Shown: positions 9,494 through 16,921 of the stretch, in pieces
Position numbering within the stretch: position 1 is the first letter of the stretch
Layout: every line of letters begins with the position of its first letter
Assembly: GCA_963836665.1 (NCBI GenBank)
Contig: CAWIKL010000001.1
Span: 1,922,001-1,986,000 of the forward strand
From: JAICSD01 sp963836665
Lineage (GTDB): Bacteria > Acidobacteriota > Vicinamibacteria > Vicinamibacterales > 2-12-FULL-66-21
Direction of reading: 5' to 3'
Length of the DNA: 64,000 nucleotides
Position numbers and translations under genes: made by a program
The notes under the pieces: model-generated
What the model was told of the DNA's origin: nothing
Databases searched by the model: none
What the model saw: the letters and a program-made list of their open reading frames with translations, nothing else

Positions 9494-9529
9494 CCTGGCG
9501 CGAATGACGACACCGCTCGAGGAGGAGAC

Positions 9530-10480
9530 ATGAAGGTAGGACTGATGTGCGGGCGTGAATACGCCTTTCCGCCGGCGTTCCTCGAACGAGTCAACCGGCT
9601 CGGCGCCGAGCATGGCATCAGCGCCGACTTCGTGACGCTGACCGGGACGAAGATGGGCGAGTCTTCCGGCTACCGCGTCATCGTCGATCGCATCTCGCAC
9701 GAGGTCGAGTACTACCGGGCGTTTCTCAAGCATGCCGTGCTGACCGGCACCTACGTGATCAACAACCCGTTCTGGTGGACGGCGGACGACAAATTCTTCA
9801 ACTATGCGATCGCGCAGAAAGTCGGCGTGGCGGTGCCGAAAACGGTGGTGCTGCCGCAGAAATCGTACCCGGCTGACATCGACCTGACGTCGGACTCGTT
9901 GCACAACCTCGGCTACCCGATCGACTGGGACGGCCTGCTCGACTACGTCGGCCGCCCGGCTATCCTGAAACCGTACTCCGGCGGCGGCTGGAAGCACGTC
10001 TACAAGGTGCACAACCGGGAAGAGCTGATCGCGGCCTACGACGGCACCGGGCCGTACTGCATGACCCTGCAGCAGTTCATCCACTTCGATCAATACGTGC
10101 GCTGTTTCACCTTCGGCAAGACCGACATCGTCCCGGTCCGCTACGATCCGCACGAGCGCCGCTACCTCATCGAGCACTCGTACCTGACGCCGGAGCTGGG
10201 CGAGCGCATCGTCAAGGACGCACAGACGCTGAATACCGCGCTCGGCTACGAGATGAACACGATCGAGTTCGCGGTCGAGAACGGCGTCCCCTACGCCATC
10301 GACTTCCTCAACCCGGCGCCCGACTTCGAGCGCGACCGGATCACGCCGCACTACTTCGAGATCGTCGTCGAGAAAATGGCGCGGCTGGTCATCGATCGCG
10401 CGCTGAGCGGGCAGCCATCCCAGTCATGGCCGCGCTGGGCCGAGATGACGGGACTGGGCACGACCACCGGTCCGGTGTAG
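9530..10480 (+). CDS. RimK-like ATP-grasp ligase
   Basis: A 316-aa ATP-grasp protein. ATP-grasp ligases activate a carboxylate as acyl-phosphate and couple it to an amine, thiol or imine. Visible features are the phosphate/adenine-binding Lys147 followed by the Gly-rich loop in AILKPYSGGGWKHVYKV, the RimK-like basic residue in YVRCFTFG (Arg191), and the Mg-binding set Glu246, Asp258 and Asn261 in IEFAVENG and AIDFLNPAPD. The N-terminal 90 residues form a RimK-like pre-ATP-grasp domain. A strong ribosome-binding site (GAGGAGGAGA) precedes the ATG at 9530, 36 nt after the carboxylate-amine ligase gene. It is immediately followed by a period-7 repeat. The substrate is unknown; with the neighbouring ligases, successive amide-bond formation is likely (inference). 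Confidence 0.85.
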   Translation: MKVGLMCGREYAFPPAFLERVNRLGAEHGISADFVTLTGTKMGESSGYRVIVDRISHEVEYYRAFLKHAVLTGTYVINNPFWWTADDKFFNYAIAQKVGVAVPKTVVLPQKSYPADIDLTSDSLHNLGYPIDWDGLLDYVGRPAILKPYSGGGWKHVYKVHNREELIAAYDGTGPYCMTLQQFIHFDQYVRCFTFGKTDIVPVRYDPHERRYLIEHSYLTPELGERIVKDAQTLNTALGYEMNTIEFAVENGVPYAIDFLNPAPDFERDRITPHYFEIVVEKMARLVIDRALSGQPSQSWPRWAEMTGLGTTTGPV

Positions 10481-10508
10481 GAGGTTGAAGGTTGGGCGTT
10501 GGAGGTTG
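10481..10508 (+). repeat. period-7 direct repeat array (4 units)
   Basis: GAGGTTG AAGGTTG GGCGTTG GAGGTTG begins at the first base after the TAG stop (10478-10480) of the ATP-grasp gene and runs towards the start of the next gene, continuing degenerately (GGACGGT TGGGAGC) to about 10522. Confidence 0.65.
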
Positions 10509-10531
10509 GGACGGTTGGGAGCAGGAAGCCG

Positions 10532-11841
10532 GTGACTGATCCCGCGGCCGCCTGGAGCGCGATCCTGCGTGTCGAGACAGATGCCGATCTGTGCGGCACG
10601 CTCGCCGATCGCATGCGCGCCGGGCGCCTGACGTTCGGCGGCCGGCTGCTCTGCCCGTTCCTGCGCCCGTTCTTCCTCGACGGCGCGGACGAGGCGCGCG
10701 TGGCCCTCGCGTCGGAGGCGCTGTGGCGCCTGGGAGAACGGCTGGCCGCCGTGGCGCCTGGAGATCCGGCGCTGATGCTCGCGTTGGGGATGAGCGAGGC
10801 GGAAACCGCGCTGGCGGCGATCGACCCCGGGCGGGGCCCGGCGAGCACCGCGGCGCGTGCCGACGCCTTCCTGCTGCCCGATTCGCTCGAATTCGCCGAA
10901 TACAACGGCGAAAGCCCGGCCGGCGCCGCCTACAGCCAGCGGCTGGCCGAAGTGTTCGACAGCGGGGTGATGATGGCGCGGTTCCGCGAGCAATTCGAGG
11001 TGCGCTTTTACACGCCGATGGACGCGATCCGGAACGCGCTGCTGCAGACGTGGCACGAGTGGAGCGGGACGCGCGGCATGCCGCGGGTCGCCATCGTCGA
11101 CTGGCGCGAAGTGCCGACGTGGAGCGAGTTCGAGCTGCTGCGCGACAATTTCGTCGCCGCGGGGGTCGAGACGACGATCCACGATCCGCGCGATCTCAGG
11201 TTCGACGGCGGTCGGCTGTATGCCGGCGGGAGCGCGATCGACTTCGTCTACCGGCGCGTGCTGATCAACGACATCATCGCGCGCGCCGACGAATGCCGCG
11301 CGCTGCTCGATGCCTACCGCGCCGGGGCGGTGTGCATGGCCAACAACCTGCGCTGCAAGATTCCGCACAAGAAGGCGTTCTTCGCCATCCTGACCGATCA
11401 ACGCTACGCGCACCTGTTCGAGCGAGCCGACCTCGACGCCATCCACGGGCACGTGCCGTGGACGCGGATGGTCGACGCTGGAGTGGCGGACGAGGTGCGG
11501 CGCGATCGCGAACGCTTCGTGCTCAAGCCGAACGACGAATACGGTGGCGCCGGCGTGACGCTCGGCTGGGAGACGCCGCTTGCGGCCTGGGACGGCGCGC
11601 TCGAGCGCGCCGTCGCCGAGGGCGGCTGGGTCGCCCAGCAGCGCATCCGCGTCCGCCGCGAACCGTTCCCCGTCTGCGACGGCAACGCGGTGGTCGAACG
11701 CGATATGCTCGTCGATTTCGCGCCGTACCTGTTCCACGGACGCGTCTCCGGTTTCCTGACGAGGCTGAGCGCCACTGGCCTGGCCAACGTCACTTCAGGG
11801 GGGGACAGGTCCCCGCTTTCGTGGTGCACGCCCGACAATGA
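10532..11841 (+). CDS. circularly permuted-type ATP-grasp protein (one frameshift near its end)
   Basis: Corrected length is 436 aa. Residues near 120-130 (LEFAEYNGESPAG) contain a Glu/Asn cluster of the kind that binds Mg, placed N-terminal to the nucleotide-binding part, as in circularly permuted ATP-grasp (glutathionylspermidine synthase-like) proteins. The nucleotide part follows: NNLRCKIPHKKAFFAIL and then RFVLKPNDEYGGAGVTLGW with Lys332 and a Gly-rich loop. The frame breaks in a run of seven G at 11798-11804. Eight G would give NVTSGGGQVPAFVVHARQ and a stop at 11841, with an ATGA overlap to the peptidase gene; this neat junction argues that the shifted frame is the genuine end. As sequenced, translation would run on as an Arg-rich shadow to 13579. 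The GTG at 10532 is preferred (AGGAAG upstream); an ATG at 10499 lies inside the repeat. Confidence 0.75.
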
Positions 11842-12875
11842 TGTCTACTGCTACCCGGTTCGGTCCTTTCTCCCCCGACCTCGCGCCTGGCGCGAAGAAC
11901 GCCGTCGAGGTGTGCCTGGCGATCGCGCCGCGCGAGCAGGTCGCACTCATCGCCGACGAGTACAGCCGCGAGGTGGCCGCCAGCCTGGCGGCCGCGCTCG
12001 AGGAGGCCGGCGCTCAGCCCGAGTGCCTGCTCATCGAACAGCTGGCGCCGCGGCCGCTGACGGCGGCGCCGCGGCAAGTGCTGCAGGCGCTCGACACGGC
12101 GGACGCCGGGATCCTGTGCGTGCAGCCGCTGCAGGGAGAGCTCACCGCGCGCATGCAGATCGTCGAGGTCGTCGAGCGGCGCCGGATCCGCTACGCCCAC
12201 ATGGTGGGCGTCACGCCGCAGATCATGCAGCAGGGGATGCGCGCCGACTACCGCCAGGTCGATCGGCTCAGCGTCACGCTGTGCGAGCGGATGCGCACGG
12301 CGTCGGCGCTGCGGGTCGAGACCGACCAGGGCACATCGCTGACGGCGACCTTCGAGCCGTCGTTCCACTGGGTCAAGACCAGCGGCATCATCAGCCCGCG
12401 CTACTGGTCGAACCTGCCGGCGGGCGAGGTGTTCACCACGCCGAGATCGGTCGACGGCGTCTTCATCTGCAACGGCACCGTCGGCGACTACTTCGGGCCC
12501 AAGTACGGCGATCTGTCGCGGACGCCGATGACGCTGGAGATCGCGCGCGGGCGCCTGGTCGGCGTCCAGTGCGAACGCGGCGAGCTGGAGCGCGAGTTCC
12601 AGGACTACTGCCACACCGACGAGTTCAGCGACCGCGTCGGCGAACTCGCTTTCGGCACCAACCTGGCGCTGTCACGGATGATCGGGATTCTTCTGCAGGA
12701 CGAGAAGGTGCCGGGCGTTCACCTCGCCTTCGGCGATCCCTACGGCAGCCAGACCGGCGCGCCGTGGAAATCACGCACGCACGTCGACGTGCTGACGCGC
12801 GACTGCGACGTGTGGATCGACGACGACCAGGTCATCCGCAAAGGGCGCTACCTGCTCGACAAGCTGGGGCTCTAA
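11838..12875 (+). CDS. M29-type aminopeptidase (AmpS/AmpT-like)
   Basis: A 345-aa metallopeptidase of the thermophilic aminopeptidase (M29) family. All expected ligands are visible: Glu197 in LPAGEVFT, Glu269 in VGELAFGTN, His295 in VHLAFGDPYG, and His315/Asp317 in RTHVDVL. Glu289 (LQDEK) lies just before His295. M29 enzymes remove N-terminal residues with two divalent metals. It overlaps the ATP-grasp gene by 4 nt (ATGA) and is followed after one nucleotide by the first esterase, so it is in the same operon. A peptidase beside three predicted amide-forming or ligase-type genes suggests maturation, turnover or self-protection for a non-ribosomal peptide product (inference). There is no signal peptide, so it is probably cytosolic. 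Confidence 0.85.
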   Translation: MMSTATRFGPFSPDLAPGAKNAVEVCLAIAPREQVALIADEYSREVAASLAAALEEAGAQPECLLIEQLAPRPLTAAPRQVLQALDTADAGILCVQPLQGELTARMQIVEVVERRRIRYAHMVGVTPQIMQQGMRADYRQVDRLSVTLCERMRTASALRVETDQGTSLTATFEPSFHWVKTSGIISPRYWSNLPAGEVFTTPRSVDGVFICNGTVGDYFGPKYGDLSRTPMTLEIARGRLVGVQCERGELEREFQDYCHTDEFSDRVGELAFGTNLALSRMIGILLQDEKVPGVHLAFGDPYGSQTGAPWKSRTHVDVLTRDCDVWIDDDQVIRKGRYLLDKLGL

Positions 12876-12876
12876 C

Positions 12877-13605
12877 GTGCAGCGGGATGTACATTCGTGG
12901 TATTCGCATCGGCTCGGGCGCGAGATGGGCGTCGTCGTCTACGGCCACTGGGGGCCGCCGATGCTCGCCTTCCCCACTACCGGCGGCGACGAGTGGGAGT
13001 ACGAACGGCAGGACGTCATCGCGACGCTGTCGGGATTCATCGATGCGGGACGGGTCAAGATCTTCTGCGTCAACACCAACCACGGCGACTCGTTCGGCAA
13101 CCGTCAGGCGCATCCGCGGCACAGGAGCTGGATGCAGGCACGCTACGACGACTACATCGTCAATGAGATGGTGCCGTTCGTGCGCAGCCACTGCGGCACG
13201 CCGGACGCGGCAATCTGGACCTTCGGGGCGTCGCTCGGCGGCTATCACGCCGCCAACTCGCTGCTCAAGCATCCCGACATCTTCACGCGCTGCTTCGCGC
13301 TCTCGGGCGTCTACGACATGTCCCGGTTCATGGACGGCGACTACGACGACAACTTCTACTTCAACAACCCGGTCGACTACATGGCCAGCCTCGCGGATCC
13401 GGGGACGCTGCACCGGCTCGCAGGCTGCGACATCCACCTCGCCACCGGGACGGGACCGTGGGAGAAGCCAGAGGAAGCCAACCGGCTGTCGCGGATCCTC
13501 GACGCCCGGGGCGTACGCCATTTCCTCGACGACTGGGGCGCGCAGGGGGGGCATGACTGGCCCTACTGGCGCCACATGATCTGGGAATACATCGCCAGCG
13601 CCTAG
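12877..13605 (+). CDS. esterase-family alpha/beta hydrolase (esterase D/PF00756-like)
   Basis: A 242-aa serine hydrolase starting with GTG at 12877, one base after the peptidase stop. The nucleophile elbow is GASLGG (Ser119) and the catalytic His lies in GGHDWPYWRHM (His226); an Asp-rich stretch (FMDGDYDDNFYF) separates them. The fold resembles the putative-esterase family (PF00756), which includes enterochelin esterases and S-formylglutathione hydrolase. No signal peptide is visible. Its place in the ligase operon suggests that it hydrolyses an ester or amide of the pathway product (inference). It shares the fold but only limited sequence with the next gene, so the pair is not a recent tandem duplication. 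Confidence 0.82.
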   Translation: MQRDVHSWYSHRLGREMGVVVYGHWGPPMLAFPTTGGDEWEYERQDVIATLSGFIDAGRVKIFCVNTNHGDSFGNRQAHPRHRSWMQARYDDYIVNEMVPFVRSHCGTPDAAIWTFGASLGGYHAANSLLKHPDIFTRCFALSGVYDMSRFMDGDYDDNFYFNNPVDYMASLADPGTLHRLAGCDIHLATGTGPWEKPEEANRLSRILDARGVRHFLDDWGAQGGHDWPYWRHMIWEYIASA

Positions 13606-13607
13606 GC

Positions 13608-14354
13608 TTGCAGAAGGACTCCTTCGACATCTGGTCGCCGCAGCTGCGCAATCGCCGCAACGTCGACGTCTATCTACCCGACAGCTACGAGGCAGCGGGG
13701 CGCCAGCGTTATCCGGTCGTCTACATGCAGGACGGGCAGAACCTGTCCGATCCGGCGATCGCCTTTGCCGGTCAGACCTGGCACCTGCACGAAGGTCTGG
13801 CGTGGCTGGCCGGGCGCGGCATCGAGCCGATCGTGGTCGGGATCCATAACACGCCGGCGCGGCTCGCCGAGTACAGCCCCATGTCGGACGCGAGGCACGG
13901 CGGCGGCGACGGCGACAAGTACGCGCGTTTCCTCATCGACACCCTGAAGCCGCGCATTGACTCTGCCTACCGCACGCGGCGCGACCGCGACGGCACCGTC
14001 GTCGCCGGATCGTCGATGGGAGGGCTGATTGCGTTGTATCTCTTCTTCCGGCGCCCGTCGCCCTTCGGCTGCGCCGCGGTAATCAGCCCATCGATCTGGT
14101 TCGCCGGGCGCAGCATCCTGGAGTTCGTCGAGCGCGCGCGGCAGACGCGTGGGTTCCTCTACCTCGACGTCGGCACCAGCGAAGGACCGGGCACACTGCG
14201 TAACGCGCGCGCGCTCAACCGGCTGCTGCGGCGGAAGGGCTATCGGAGGGACCGCCTGCGTTACCTCGAAGCCGAAGGGCACCAGCACCGCGAGGCCGAC
14301 TGGGCGTGGCGGCTGCCGCAAGCGCTCGAATTCCTGTTGCGAACGAATCCCTGA
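13608..14354 (+). CDS. esterase-family alpha/beta hydrolase (Fes/YbbA-like)
   Basis: A 248-aa serine hydrolase, apparent start TTG at 13608, two bases after the preceding stop. It opens with the trefoil-esterase layout: RRNVDVYLPDSYE, then YPVVYMQDGQNL. The nucleophile elbow is AGSSMGG (Ser136) and the base is His225 in EAEGHQHREADW. IIVGIHN-type sequence (PIVVGIHNTPARLAEYSPM) is typical of the enterochelin-esterase/YbbA branch of PF00756. It is the last gene of the 8368-14354 run and ends 4 nt before the convergent zinc-ribbon gene. An esterase of the siderophore-hydrolase type beside peptide ligases makes a metal-binding or conjugated product conceivable, but nothing here proves it. Confidence 0.82.
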   Translation: MQKDSFDIWSPQLRNRRNVDVYLPDSYEAAGRQRYPVVYMQDGQNLSDPAIAFAGQTWHLHEGLAWLAGRGIEPIVVGIHNTPARLAEYSPMSDARHGGGDGDKYARFLIDTLKPRIDSAYRTRRDRDGTVVAGSSMGGLIALYLFFRRPSPFGCAAVISPSIWFAGRSILEFVERARQTRGFLYLDVGTSEGPGTLRNARALNRLLRRKGYRRDRLRYLEAEGHQHREADWAWRLPQALEFLLRTNP

Positions 14355-14358
14355 TCGT

Positions 14359-14562
14359 TCACTTTGGGCGCGCTCGAGGGCGCGCTTGACGAGCGGGCGG
14401 CGAAGCCGCGGCGGGCTCGTTCTTTGTGTCTTCCAGCAACGAGCGGAAATCGAACCGCCAGAGCCGCTCGCACTCAGGGCACCAGGTCAGGTACCACTCG
14501 TCCCTCATACCGCGGAGGTCGGTGGCGCTATTGCATTTCGGACAAGAAAGCATCAAGGACAT
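14359..14562 (-). CDS. small zinc-ribbon protein
   Basis: A 67-aa protein with two CxxC knuckles, CPKC (Cys7/Cys10) and CPEC (Cys28/Cys31), 17 residues apart, as in zinc ribbons; the C-terminal third is Ala/Pro/Arg-rich and probably disordered. The paired CxxC motifs and the clean position (convergent with the esterase gene, divergent from 14713) are the reasons to accept it over the overlapping plus-strand open frames. The start may be the Met at 14562 or 14553. The C-terminal codons overlap a GC-rich palindromic stretch (GCGGCGAAGCCGC). Function is unknown; a nucleic-acid or protein-binding role would fit the fold. Confidence 0.6.
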   Translation of the reverse strand: MSLMLSCPKCNSATDLRGMRDEWYLTWCPECERLWRFDFRSLLEDTKNEPAAASPPARQARPRARPK

Positions 14563-14712
14563 CGGCAGTTGTACGAATTCCCGACGCAGGGGGCGCCCGG
14601 CGGTGCCGGTACGCGGGCTGCCGCATGCTGCGTGCCGACTCGCCGAGCCTCAGCCATGGCACGCACCTGGCAGGTGGAGCGATCGACCTTTTCCTGGAGC
14701 AGCTCGACCACG

Positions 14713-14985
14713 ATGACCAAGCCGACTCGTGCGTACATCCGTCTCGCGACACGCGAGGAGATTCACGAAGACGGCCGGCAGACCCTGGCGCGGCTGTGTG
14801 CGTGTAATCAGACCATCAACCTCGTCCTCGTCGCGCTCACCGACGGTGTTGAGCTGGAAGTCTGGGCCGACGGCGGGCTGCGCCGCCGCTCGCGTTTCCT
14901 TCGCGACAGCGAAGCGCGCAAGTACTCCGAGCGCCTCGCCGCCCGTCTGGCTCGGCGCGGCTACAATCGCGGCGAGACGCGATGA
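14713..14985 (+). CDS. conserved-looking small protein of unknown function, coupled to a response regulator
   Basis: A 90-aa protein beginning MTKPTRAYIRLATREEI. I do not recognise a family. It has an acidic middle (LTDGVELEVWADGG) and a basic, Arg-rich C terminus (RKYSERLAARLARRGY), two Cys in LCACNQ, and no membrane segment. Its stop overlaps the start of the receiver-domain gene as ATGA (14982-14985), which is the main reason to call it: such coupling is frequent among real genes here. A longer open frame reaches back to 14149 across the zinc-ribbon gene, but that part is shadow. A role with the response regulator is inference from coupling only. Confidence 0.55.
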   Translation: MTKPTRAYIRLATREEIHEDGRQTLARLCACNQTINLVLVALTDGVELEVWADGGLRRRSRFLRDSEARKYSERLAARLARRGYNRGETR

Positions 14986-15377
14986 CGCGCCGACGCAGCC
15001 AGCCGCTGGTCCTCCTCGCCGAAGACTTCGAGGACGCGCGGGAGCTCTATCGCGACTATCTCGAGTTCTCGGGCTTCGCCGTCCAGACTGCGCGGAATGG
15101 ACGAGAAGCGATCGACCTGGCGCTGTCGCTGATCCCCGACGTGATCCTGATGGACGCGAGCATGCCGGTGCTCGACGGCTGGCAGGCGACCAGGGCGTTG
15201 AAGGCGAACCCGGCGACGAAACACATTCCGATCCTGGCGTTGACCGCGCACGCGTTCGACGATGCACGCCAGGAGGCCAAGGCGGTAGGCTGCGACGGCT
15301 TCGTCACCAAGCCCTGTCTGCCGGACGATCTCGTGGCCAGGGTGCGGGCCACGCTCGACGGCAAGAAGAAGCGGTAA
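14982..15377 (+). CDS. single-domain response regulator (CheY-like receiver)
   Basis: A 131-aa receiver domain with no output domain. It shows the acidic pair in LLAEDFEDAR (Glu14/Asp15), the phospho-acceptor Asp58 in DVILMDASMPVLDG, the conserved Thr in ILALTAHAF and the Lys in FVTKPCLPDD. The product is therefore phosphorylation-competent and should act by protein contact. No histidine kinase is encoded nearby, so its partner lies elsewhere. It overlaps the 90-aa gene upstream by 4 nt and is followed after 21 nt by the TauE/SafE transporter gene. Confidence 0.9.
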   Translation: MTRRRSQPLVLLAEDFEDARELYRDYLEFSGFAVQTARNGREAIDLALSLIPDVILMDASMPVLDGWQATRALKANPATKHIPILALTAHAFDDARQEAKAVGCDGFVTKPCLPDDLVARVRATLDGKKKR

Positions 15378-15398
15378 GTTGGGATAAGCTACCGCGCG

Positions 15399-16316
15399 AT
15401 GAATCCCATTTCGGCGCTGCTTGCCAGTCTTGGTGTGCTCACGGCGGTGTTCGTCGGCGCATGGACGCGCCTGGTGCAGGCGGCACGCCGCGAGGCAGGC
15501 CCCGCGTCTCCGGCCAGCGCAGTGGGCTGGCCCAGCCCGCTTGGCATTTTCGTCGGCTGGCTGACCAACTTCCTCGACACGCTCGGCATCGGTTCGTTCG
15601 CGACGACGACGTCGATGTTCCGGGCGTTCAAGATGGTGCCGGATCGCGTCATCCCCGGCACGCTCAACGTCGGGCACACGCTGCCGACGGTGGCGGAGGC
15701 GCTGATCTACACCGCGATCATCCCCGTCGACGTGACCACGCTGATCTCGATGATCGCCGCCGCGGTGGTCGGTGCGTGGCTCGGCGCCGGCATCGTCGCG
15801 AAGTGGCCGAAACGGTACGTGCAGATCGGCATGGGCGTGGCGCTGCTGGCCGCGGCGACGCTGTTCTTCATGACGGCGATGTCGCTCTTCCCAGGCGGCG
15901 GCGACGCACTCGGGGTGCGCGGCGGGAAACTCGTGGTGGCAGTGGCCGGCAACCTCGTGCTCGGCGCGCTCATGTCTCTCGGCATCGGCCTTTACGCGCC
16001 GTGCATGATCCTGATCAGCCTGCTCGGCATGAGCCCGACGGCGGCTTTTCCGATCATGATGGGATCCTGCGCCTTCCTGATGCCGGTCGGCAGCCTGAAG
16101 TTCGTCAAGGAAAAAGCCTACGACCTCCGGGCCGCGCTCGGCCTGGCGATCGGCGGCATTCCGGGCGTGCTGATCGCCGCCTACATCGTCAAGTCGATGC
16201 CGCTCACCTATGTCCGCTGGCTGGTGATCGTCGTCGTCCTCTACACCTCGGTGACGATGCTCTACTCGGCGTTCTCACAGCGCGCCGCAGTCAGCGCACA
16301 ACAGTCGCCCTCTTGA
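15399..16316 (+). CDS. TauE/SafE (TSUP) family membrane transporter
   Basis: A 305-aa integral membrane protein of the sulfite exporter TauE/SafE family. The first helix (SALLASLGVLTAVFVGAW) is followed by the repeat with FVGWLTNFLDTLGIGSFATT; the second half repeats the pattern around LVLGALMSLGIGLYAPCMIL, as expected for the two-repeat TSUP fold with 8-9 helices. Family members move sulfite, sulfoacetate or other small organic anions; the substrate is unknown here. It is convergent with the cyclophilin gene, overlapping it by 26 nt at their 3' ends. Confidence 0.85.
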   Translation: MNPISALLASLGVLTAVFVGAWTRLVQAARREAGPASPASAVGWPSPLGIFVGWLTNFLDTLGIGSFATTTSMFRAFKMVPDRVIPGTLNVGHTLPTVAEALIYTAIIPVDVTTLISMIAAAVVGAWLGAGIVAKWPKRYVQIGMGVALLAAATLFFMTAMSLFPGGGDALGVRGGKLVVAVAGNLVLGALMSLGIGLYAPCMILISLLGMSPTAAFPIMMGSCAFLMPVGSLKFVKEKAYDLRAALGLAIGGIPGVLIAAYIVKSMPLTYVRWLVIVVVLYTSVTMLYSAFSQRAAVSAQQSPS

Positions 16317-16881
16317 TGTAGTCGAGCAGCGGGAACTTCGCGTTCAGGTAGGCATTGCCTCCCTCGAACACCGGATCCTGCTTGCCGGCGCGGATGCCCC
16401 CGCCGGCGGCTTCGCCGTACTCGGCATACAACGAATCGGCAACATCCATCCCCTGCACGACCTCGGCAAAGACAACGAAGGGCTCCTTGTCGTGCGTCTC
16501 CGAGTTGTCCTTGAGATTGATGAACACCTGCGTGGTGCGGCCGTTCGGATCCTTGAACGCGAAGGCGGCGGTGCCGCGTTTGTTGGCGACACCGACGAAC
16601 GGATCGTCGGGGATTGTCTTGGTGCGCCACGCCTGCGCCAGGCCCGGCTCGGCCGCGATGCCGAACTGCGCCCACGTTCCCTTGCGGATGCGGAAGAAGC
16701 GCGCCTCGTCGTAGTAGCCGGAGGTGACCAGCTCGTAGAAGCGATCGGCGCCGTGCGGCGCCCAGGCGCGGTGGACGGCGATGACGATCGGTCCTTTCGA
16801 CGTGTCGAGGCGGACTGTGTACTGGGCGGGCCCCGCCTGCAGGAGAGCGAGAATCAGCCAGACAGCCGGAATCATCGCCAT
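16291..16881 (-). CDS. peptidylprolyl isomerase, cyclophilin type, secreted
   Basis: A 196-aa cyclophilin with an N-terminal signal peptide (MAMIPAVWLILALLQAGPAQ), so it acts in the periplasm on proline cis-trans isomerisation. The core begins YTVRLDTSKGPIVIAVHRAW and contains RFFRIRKGTWAQFGIA, the active-site region with the catalytic Arg, then TQVFINLKDN and PFVVFAEVVQGMDV. The start at 16881 is chosen because it gives a proper signal peptide; the longer frame to 17160 crosses the divergent gene. It is divergent from the BNR gene with a 40-nt gap. Confidence 0.9.
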   Translation of the reverse strand: MAMIPAVWLILALLQAGPAQYTVRLDTSKGPIVIAVHRAWAPHGADRFYELVTSGYYDEARFFRIRKGTWAQFGIAAEPGLAQAWRTKTIPDDPFVGVANKRGTAAFAFKDPNGRTTQVFINLKDNSETHDKEPFVVFAEVVQGMDVADSLYAEYGEAAGGGIRAGKQDPVFEGGNAYLNAKFPLLDYIKRATVVR

Positions 16882-16921
16882 AGCGTAGCGCCAGTCGCAG
16901 GCCGCGTGGCAAGATACCGCT

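Noticed and set aside
10499..13579. 1026-codon frame continuing from the ATP-grasp gene through the peptidase and esterase genes
   Set aside because: After 11804 the translation is Arg-rich shadow. The real genes in other frames (11838-12875, 12877-13605) have full family motifs; the run-on results from the G-run frameshift.
14149..14712. Upstream extension of the 90-aa frame to 278 codons
   Set aside because: It crosses the esterase and the zinc-ribbon gene in a shadow frame; the ATG at 14713 is enough for a coupled small gene.
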